From Thermothielavioides terrestris NRRL 8126 (lineage: Eukaryota; Ascomycota; Sordariomycetes; Sordariales; Chaetomiaceae): a DNA stretch of 64,000 nucleotides. A model generated the notes under the pieces. The model searched no databases. It was not told where the DNA came from and was given only the letters and a program-made list of their open reading frames with translations. The stretch's first letter is position 1. Each line of letters starts with the position of its first letter. The stretch is taken from contig NC_016462.1 of assembly GCF_000226115.1 (NCBI RefSeq), positions 434,001 to 498,000 of the forward strand, read 5' to 3'. The position numbers and the translations under genes are program-made. Shown here in pieces: positions 57,850 to 64,000 of this stretch.

Positions 57850-60800
57850 CCTATAATAAGTATACTAAGAAGAGGAAAAATTGTAAAAACCTCTTTAGAT
57901 TATAGGGAGAAAACTCAGTGTGAGAAAACCCTTTATTAGTTATTTAGGGAAAACCTATCTAGGAAAAACCCTATTATCTTATTAAGGGAAACCTTATATA
58001 GAGAAAACCCTTTTATTTTTTATATTATTAAAGGAAACCTTATATAGAGAAAACCCTTTTTATCGTATTAAGGGAAACTATATATAGAGAAAAACCCTCA
58101 TTATACAAGCCGAATATTTTTCTTCCACTGTTCTAGCTATATAATAGGTATTGTTTTTATAAGAGAATCTACAAGATTTTCCTTTGAAGGAATATATTTT
58201 ATTTGAATCTCGTTATTTTCTAGCAGTTCTCGAACAAAGTGATATCGGATATTAATATGCTTGGTTCTCTTATAAAATTCAGGGTTATTAGCAAGTTTTA
58301 TAGCGCCAATGTTATCAACTAGTATAAGAGAAAGTTTTTTTAGAATAGGTATAAAAAGCTCTCTTGTTATATAGTTAAAACTGTTATATATATATATAAT
58401 ACCTCTTTGCAAGCATCGGCTAAAGCCATATATTCAGCCTCTATAGTAGAGGTTACAACGGTTTTCTAAAGAGTACTACTTCAACTTATAGTGTTATTGG
58501 CAAGCATTGTTATATAGCTAGTTACTGATCATCTAGTATCAAGGCAGCTTGCTTAATCAGAGTCACAGTATATTTTTAATATCAATTCTTTTATATTGGA
58601 GCAGTTATAGAGTATTCCTTCCTCTAGGCAGTTATAAAGGTATACAAAGATATTATCAACGGCTAGGAAATGTTCCTTTGCTAGATTTAAAGCGTATTTA
58701 GCACACCTTTATATAGGATAAGCAATATTAGGGCGCGTTTTAACTGCTAAGTATAATATTGAACCAACGTATCGTTGATACTCAATAGTCTCTTTATAGG
58801 TGGCTTGCCTATTATTTTTATATAGCTTTATATTTCGAGTTAGACTCTTTCTCAGTGGAAGTTCCTCCTTGTTATACTTCTTTATTATATTTCTAGTATA
58901 TTTTTCTTAGTGAAGGAGGAGGGTTTTATTCTTTTTATTTATCTTCATTTGTATACTAAGAAAAGTATTTACTTCGCTAATGTATTTAAGTTCTATATCT
59001 ATAGAGATCTTTTCTAATATCTCCTTTATCTGTTTATAATTTAGGCTAGTTATTATTAGATCATCTACGTAGCAAAGCAGTATCATCTTATAGTTATAAT
59101 TTATAAAGGCTCCTTTATTATATAGTATTGCCTTAAAGCTAAGTTTATTTAGGATATTAGAGAAGTATTTATACCAAAGTCTTAGTAATTGTTTTAGACT
59201 ATATAAGGCCTTTTTCAGTTTAAGGCACTTCTTATTTTTATCAAGGTCGTTATAAAAGCCTTATAGTAGAGCAACATATATATTAGTATCAATATTTGCA
59301 TATACAAAGGCATTCTTAACATCAAATTGGTAAAGTGTCTAACCTAGGGCAGTGGCTAAAACAAAGGTTATACAATATATCTTTGGACGGTATATTGTAG
59401 AGAAAGTCTCTAAGTAATCTAGTCCTTCTATTTGTTTAAAGCCTTGAACTACCTATCTGGCCTTGTATTTTATTATATTGTTATTTTGATCGGTCTTCAA
59501 CCTATATACCTAACGAGCACCAAGTAGTTGTCTATCCTTAGGAATATCAACAATATCCTAAGTATCCTTGTCGACGAGCTTAGATATCTCAAGCTTCATT
59601 GCTTTAGACCAGTTATCAGCGTAGGGACCAGTTGTTGCTTGGTTATAGCTATTTAGCTCGTTATTCCCTTCTTTTATTAGAAATATATCTGGATATTTAT
59701 CTATTATCTATGCACAGTGGTGTATCTTTTGGAATTGTTTATAGTATTAATCTTCTTTGCGAAGGATTTCAACGACAAGTTCTTTATCGTTATTATTATT
59801 ATTATCTTATATTGCTATAGCAGAGGAGTTTATACTTATAGTCATTGACCTTGTTATTATCCTTAGATTTCTCTCAACTATATTATCCTCTTCTATTTAA
59901 GGCTAAGACTGAGCCAAAGTCTTATTTTGAGAGTTATCTAGAGTGTTATTCTAAGAGTTATTCGGAGAGTTATTAGGTATTTCTATATCCAAGTCTGTAA
60001 ATTGGTTATCTATCTCCTTATTTTTATCTTTATTATTAAGCTCTTTATTAGGGAATTGGCCTTCAAGTATTTTAATATCATAGGTCTAGAAAGTCCGTTG
60101 TTTATTTGTGTTAAAGACTTTATAGATATGACTATCTTGCCTAAATCCTATTAATATGCCTTCCACAGCTTATTCGGCGAGCTTATTATTGCTATTTGGT
60201 CCCTTTATCTTATAGTAAGCTTTAGATCCCCAAATTCTTATATTATCAATATTTGGTTTTATTTTATATTTCATCTCAAAAGGAGTTTTATATTTGAGAC
60301 TCGAATGAGGAGTTTTATTATAGATATCGGTAGCGGCTAACAGAGCTTCTCCCTAAAGGTATTTCAGAGCTCTCGAATCTATTAACATTGCCCTTACTCT
60401 TATAAACAACGTCTGATTTATACGCTCTAGAAAGCCGTTTAGCTCTTTAGTATCAGCTAGTGAACGCTAATGTATTATACCTTCTCTAAGAAGAAAGTCT
60501 TCGAATATCTTAGATATATATTCACCACCGTTATCACTTTGGAAAATATATATCCTTTTATTATCTTTATTATTTTCTAACCTTGCCTTGAATTTGACAA
60601 AGGCATTATAAACTTCGTCTTTAGTATAAAGCAGTTCTACCTCTAGGAATTTAGTTCCTTTATCTAGAAAGGTTATAAAATATCTATATCTATTATAGGT
60701 AGGTGTTTTAAAAGGGCTATAGAGGTTACTACTTATTTTATCAAGGTATTTATATACTATTTTATTAGTTGATGCTCGGTACACCTTATTTTTAAAGAAA

Positions 60801-62640
60801 GCCTTAAAACAGATTTTACAACAGTTATCTTTATCTTTATTCTTCTTCTTTATATAAGTGTTATTAGAAGAAGTATTTTTTATTAGGTTATCTATATTCC
60901 TTTTATTTAGGTGACCGAAACACCTATATAGTATCTCAATATCTATTGCCCTCTTAACGTAATTTATTAGAGGTAGATTTTTATTCTAGTTATTGATTAT
61001 TAGGATATAGAATAGTCCGTCTCTCTTTTCTCTTTGGGCTATTGTTCTAAAGTCTAAGGTCCTCACTAAGTATAGATATCTATTTGTAGTTATTGTTAAC
61101 AACTATAGTAAGGCAGAGACACTTATTATATTTATTCCTATCTCTGGGATATAGTAGCAGTTTTTCTAAGTGACTACAGTTATTTTATTTGTTATTAGAT
61201 TAAAGAGAGCTGTTTTAACATTCCCAATTCCAGTTATATTTATAGTTATTACCTTACCCTAAGCAACTTGTTTCTTTATAGGTTTAAATAAGGAGAAGAG
61301 TCTTCTATTAGCTATTACACTTATTTAGGCACTAGTATTAGCTATAAAGCTATCTAAGTATACCTCTAGAGCTAAAGACTTTTCCTCCTTTTCTAATCTC
61401 TTAAACATTACTCGGAGAAGTCGATCTAAGTTATTGTTATTAGTATCTATTGCTAAGGAGGTATTATTTATTAAAATATTAGGGTTATTTACCTCGAAGT
61501 AATCCTTTTCATTATCTAAATCTATCTTACCGATATTAAGGCAATCTTCGAATTCCAAATCGGCATTCGAATCGTCATCGGTATCTATTTTAGCATCGGG
61601 ATTTACAATAGGGGAAGCCAAAGAAGAAGAGGCTAAGAGAGGTTTATTAGTATTAAGGATTTACAAAGAGCTAGAACCAACGTTCGATTCTAAGTCTATA
61701 TTATCCAACAAGGCCTATTTTGCTATAGCCAAATGGATTTTCTTCTCCCTCTCTTCCTTTCTTTTATTTGGCTTTTAGATAGCCTTCGAGGCAAGGGAGA
61801 ATTTGTATTTCCAGCCCTTAAGAGCTTTCTCTAGGTATAGAAAGGCATAGTTATCTATAGTATACCTAAGGAGCTTATAGTAACTACACTTTATCTTCTT
61901 CCCCTTTCTCTTTACAACACTAAAGACTTAGCTATCTTTATTTATATTGTAAAAGATACTAAGCCTCCTAGATTTATCTAAAAGGCTAGCGAAAAGAGAA
62001 TCAAAGGTATAGGCATTAGGATTTTTCTAGAGGGTCTAAATTATTGAACTAGCAAACCCCTCGAATTCCTCCGTTAAACTAAACAACATCTAAGCAATAT
62101 TCACTTCCTCAAGGAGTTCAACGTCCTATAATTTTAGATCGTTGATACTCTCCTTTAACTTATTAAGGTATTTTTCTACTAAATTGAAGTTTTCCAACTA
62201 GCAGTTAAAATACTCCTTTAGTAGGAGGTATTTAAAGGTAAAGCCTTCAGAGTAATATAGCTCCTTATACCGTTCCTAAGCTTAGAAAGCGGTTTCAATG
62301 CCCTTTATTTAGTAGAGAGGGCTATCTTCCACCTAGAGCTTTATCTTAGCCAATGCTTTCTTTTAACACTTTTTAGCATCGTTATTAGCACTCTTAAAGG
62401 CATCTTCAAGGCCGAGTTTTATTAGGCAGGCCTCCATTTGGAGGGCCTATATAACGTAGTTCTCTACTCCCTTAAGTTTTTCAAAGGTATAGATCTTCTA
62501 TAAGGAAGCTATTGCTTTATTTAGAATCTCCTAGTTAAAGGAAAGACTAAAGGAGGTTATCGTTTCTAATAGAATTTCCTAGGAAAAACTAAAGGAGATA
62601 GGATCCTACTATAAATAAAATCCTTATTCTCGGATATAGC
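57850..62640 (-). pseudogene. copia gag-pol polyprotein
   Basis: Read from right to left. A gag-like hydrophilic part lies at about 62,600-61,300, with an open stretch of 98 codons at 61,621-61,325. The integrase core is in the open stretch 60,784-60,467 with FITFLDKGTKFLEV and IFQSDNGGEYI, the second catalytic Asp being intact. The RT box CYVDDLIIT lies with YVDD at 59,071-59,060, unmutated. RNase H is in the open stretch 58,412-58,137 with VDNIGAIKLANNPEFYKRTK and KHINIRYHFVRELLE. Between these are RIP-type stops, so the protein cannot be made whole. The order integrase-RT-RNase H is diagnostic for Ty1/copia. Confidence 0.85.
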
Positions 62641-62655
62641 TCTAGGCTTATAACC

Positions 62656-63549
62656 TATTAGAGAGATAGATTGTTATTGTGCTAGAGGAGAGGGCTAGCA
62701 CAGGAGGGCAGGTTCAGAGGTATATACTAGAAGTGCAAGGTAGGTCGATCGGGAGGTATTGGAAAGATTAGAGGTTTAGCAGGGTGCCCTATGGGTATAG
62801 GGTAAATGGTTCGGCAAGAGGGTTCGGAGGATAGTTTAGAAGGTTGGGAGTAGGATAGCTGATCGCAAGTATATAAGGTCTTTAGACCCCAGTGCTATTG
62901 TACTTCGTTATAGAGATAGCGTAGCGCAGATAGTGGTTGCGGCATATACAAAAATAGATTAAAGAAGCAGAGGCTACAAGTTCAACTCGCAAAAGGATCT
63001 ATTTAGTTCAAGGTTCTATCTTCTAGAGCTGGGAGGCACTGTGGTATTTATAATTCTAGAGCTATAGTACGTACCTTGGCTAATTTGGCTAAGGTTTAGC
63101 TAATTAGAATGTTCTAACAGAGCTACACTAGCCGTATTTAGCTAGGTTATCAAAGTATAATGTATAGAACCAATTAGAGCCGCACTGAACGTTCTAACGG
63201 AGCTGCACTAGCCGTATTCAGCTAAGTTATCAAAGTATAACGTTCAATATCCGTATACTCGGATTTGAACGGCTCCGATCTAACGGTTTGGATCAGATGC
63301 ATCAGTTCTGACAGCTCGGATCCAATGACTTAGATCCACTTATCCGAATTCTATCTTAGCTGTTATCAACCGTCAAGGTCAACAGCCGTTGGCAGTTGTT
63401 ATCGAAAGCTAACAGCTATTACTAACTGTCAGTAACTGCTAAGGTATAAGTTATAGTACTGTAGTAGTTATAACGTTATAGAACCTTTAGAGGGAGCTTT
63501 GTTATAGGGAATGCTTAGTATTAGTTATTTATATTGTTATATATTAATA
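62656..63549 (-). repeat. 5' LTR of the copia element
   Basis: 894 bases, partner of 56,894-57,787. Its outer ends show TG to TA and CA to TA changes. Confidence 0.92.
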
Positions 63550-63765
63550 GAATTCTTGTAAAAGCCTCGATCTTTTGTCGCTAGCGCCCTCGGTATATAT
63601 ATTCTGATCGTTTGTAGCTCCTATAGGAGGGAGCCTAAGTCTTCGATTACGTCGGTTGGGGTGTTCACGTACGTTAGCCGTAGTATCGCGACTTGCGGCA
63701 CCCGCTATTAGACCACTGCTATCGCCACTATAACCTACGTGGCTGCTACGCCCCTTCTACGACAT
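63550..63765 (-). pseudogene. LINE ORF1, N-terminal piece
   Basis: From an ATG at 63,765 the frame reads MS(stop)KGRSSHVGYSGDSSGL and ANVREHPNRRNRRLRLPP with one early RIP stop, up to the GAATT target site of the copia element. 63,766-63,867 would be the 5' untranslated part. Confidence 0.6.
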
Positions 63766-63880
63766 TGTAGATAGGGGTAATTGGGTATACTAAGTACGCT
63801 TGCGTTGTCGGATTCGATTTTAGCTCAATGGTTTCTTCGCAATCGGCGTTTAAGTACGAAGAAGCTTCTAGCCTAAATAT

Positions 63881-64000
63881 AGTCTTTAATCAATTAATAG
63901 AGCGTTTTATAATAGATCGCTAAATGGCTATTAACAAGTTCAACTAAGGATAGTTAACTATTAGGTATATTGTAAAGAACCCTAATACCCTAATAAACTT
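63881..64000 (+). pseudogene. Fourth piece of the older gag-like frame, runs off the edge
   Basis: Directly after the second TSD copy of the LINE the gag frame of 51,340-51,621 resumes in phase with VFNQLIERFIIDR, MAINKFN and RYIVKNPN, the usual continuation of such gag cores. It leaves the window at 64,000. Confidence 0.55.

Larger units (their letters stand above)
56894..63549 (-). mobile_element. Ty1/copia retrotransposon, complete, lightly to moderately RIPed
   Basis: 6,656 bases with two 894-base LTRs and a perfect TSD GAATT (56,889-56,893 and 63,550-63,554), inserted into ORF1 of the LINE. The LTRs begin TGTTAGAGAG (TATTAGAGAG in the right copy) and end TTAACA (TTAATA in the right copy), a TGTTA/TAACA inverted end. 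Internal order right to left is gag, integrase, RT, RNase H, the copia order. It keeps several intact stretches and an unmutated YVDD. Confidence 0.93.
51622..63867 (-). mobile_element. Tad1/I-like LINE, RIP-inactivated, split by a copia element
   Basis: A non-LTR element on the minus strand in two pieces, 63,867-63,550 (5' end) and 56,893-51,622, together about 5.6 kb. It is flanked by a 13-base TSD, CTAGCCTAAATAT (51,609-51,621 and 63,868-63,880). The 3' end is a TAA-type repeat (51,622-51,640 read as ATTATTATT on plus), as in I and Tad1-like LINEs. It has two frames: ORF1 with knuckle-like motifs, and ORF2 with endonuclease, RT and a C-terminal Cys/His motif. Both are full of RIP stops. 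Confidence 0.85.

Noticed and set aside
59632..59820. A 62-codon plus-strand frame in the copia element
   Set aside because: It lies antisense to the RT region and has no counterpart in the other elements.

Overview
This is a filamentous ascomycete (Pezizomycotina) nuclear window, most likely from Sordariales. The genes are GC-rich and have short GT-AG introns. The proteins are typical of such fungi (SIN scaffold Cdc11, a CYS3/MetR-type bZIP factor, CENP-N/Mis15, an FHA kinase). The right part shows repeat-induced point mutation (RIP): CA/TG are depleted, TA is enriched and CG is retained, so transposon reading frames are full of TAG/TAA where CAG, CAA or TGG is expected. The order assignment is inference.

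Left, bases 1 to about 25,000, is gene-bearing. In order: the 3' part of cdc11 (+), a von Willebrand A protein (-), a nine-exon PLP aminotransferase (+), a small conserved protein of unknown function (+), a two-exon metR/cys-3 bZIP gene (-) with a long intron carrying CYS3-type sites, a two-exon FHA protein kinase (-), a decayed fungal family gene (+), mis15/chl4 (+) and a three-exon TatD nuclease (-). I rebuilt the spliced models by hand from splice sites and phase. Intergenic regions of 2-4 kb hold no gene I can support.

Bases 25,505-25,934 are a GC-rich minisatellite that marks the junction with the repeat block. It is split by the first retrotransposon and resumes at 33,524.

Right, 25,935 to 64,000, is a nest of RIP-inactivated elements with target-site duplications (TSDs) visible for all five. 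There are three chromodomain Ty3/gypsy elements of about 7.6 kb: 25,935-33,523 (+), 34,939-42,619 (+) and 43,318-50,874 (-). A Tad1/I-like LINE (-) lies at 51,622-63,867. A Ty1/copia element (-), 56,894-63,549, sits inside the LINE. The second and third gypsy elements and the LINE all interrupt one older gag-like sequence that resumes after each insertion and runs off the right edge.

The gypsy elements look self-priming in the manner of Tf1: the base run right after the 5' LTR is complementary to a run inside the LTR. Pol lies in the -1 frame relative to gag in all three. Between the chromodomain and the 3' LTR each carries an extra open frame on the opposite strand. It is 368 codons in two copies and a diverged relative in the third. 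This antisense accessory gene, which I cannot assign to a family, is the best candidate here for something undescribed.
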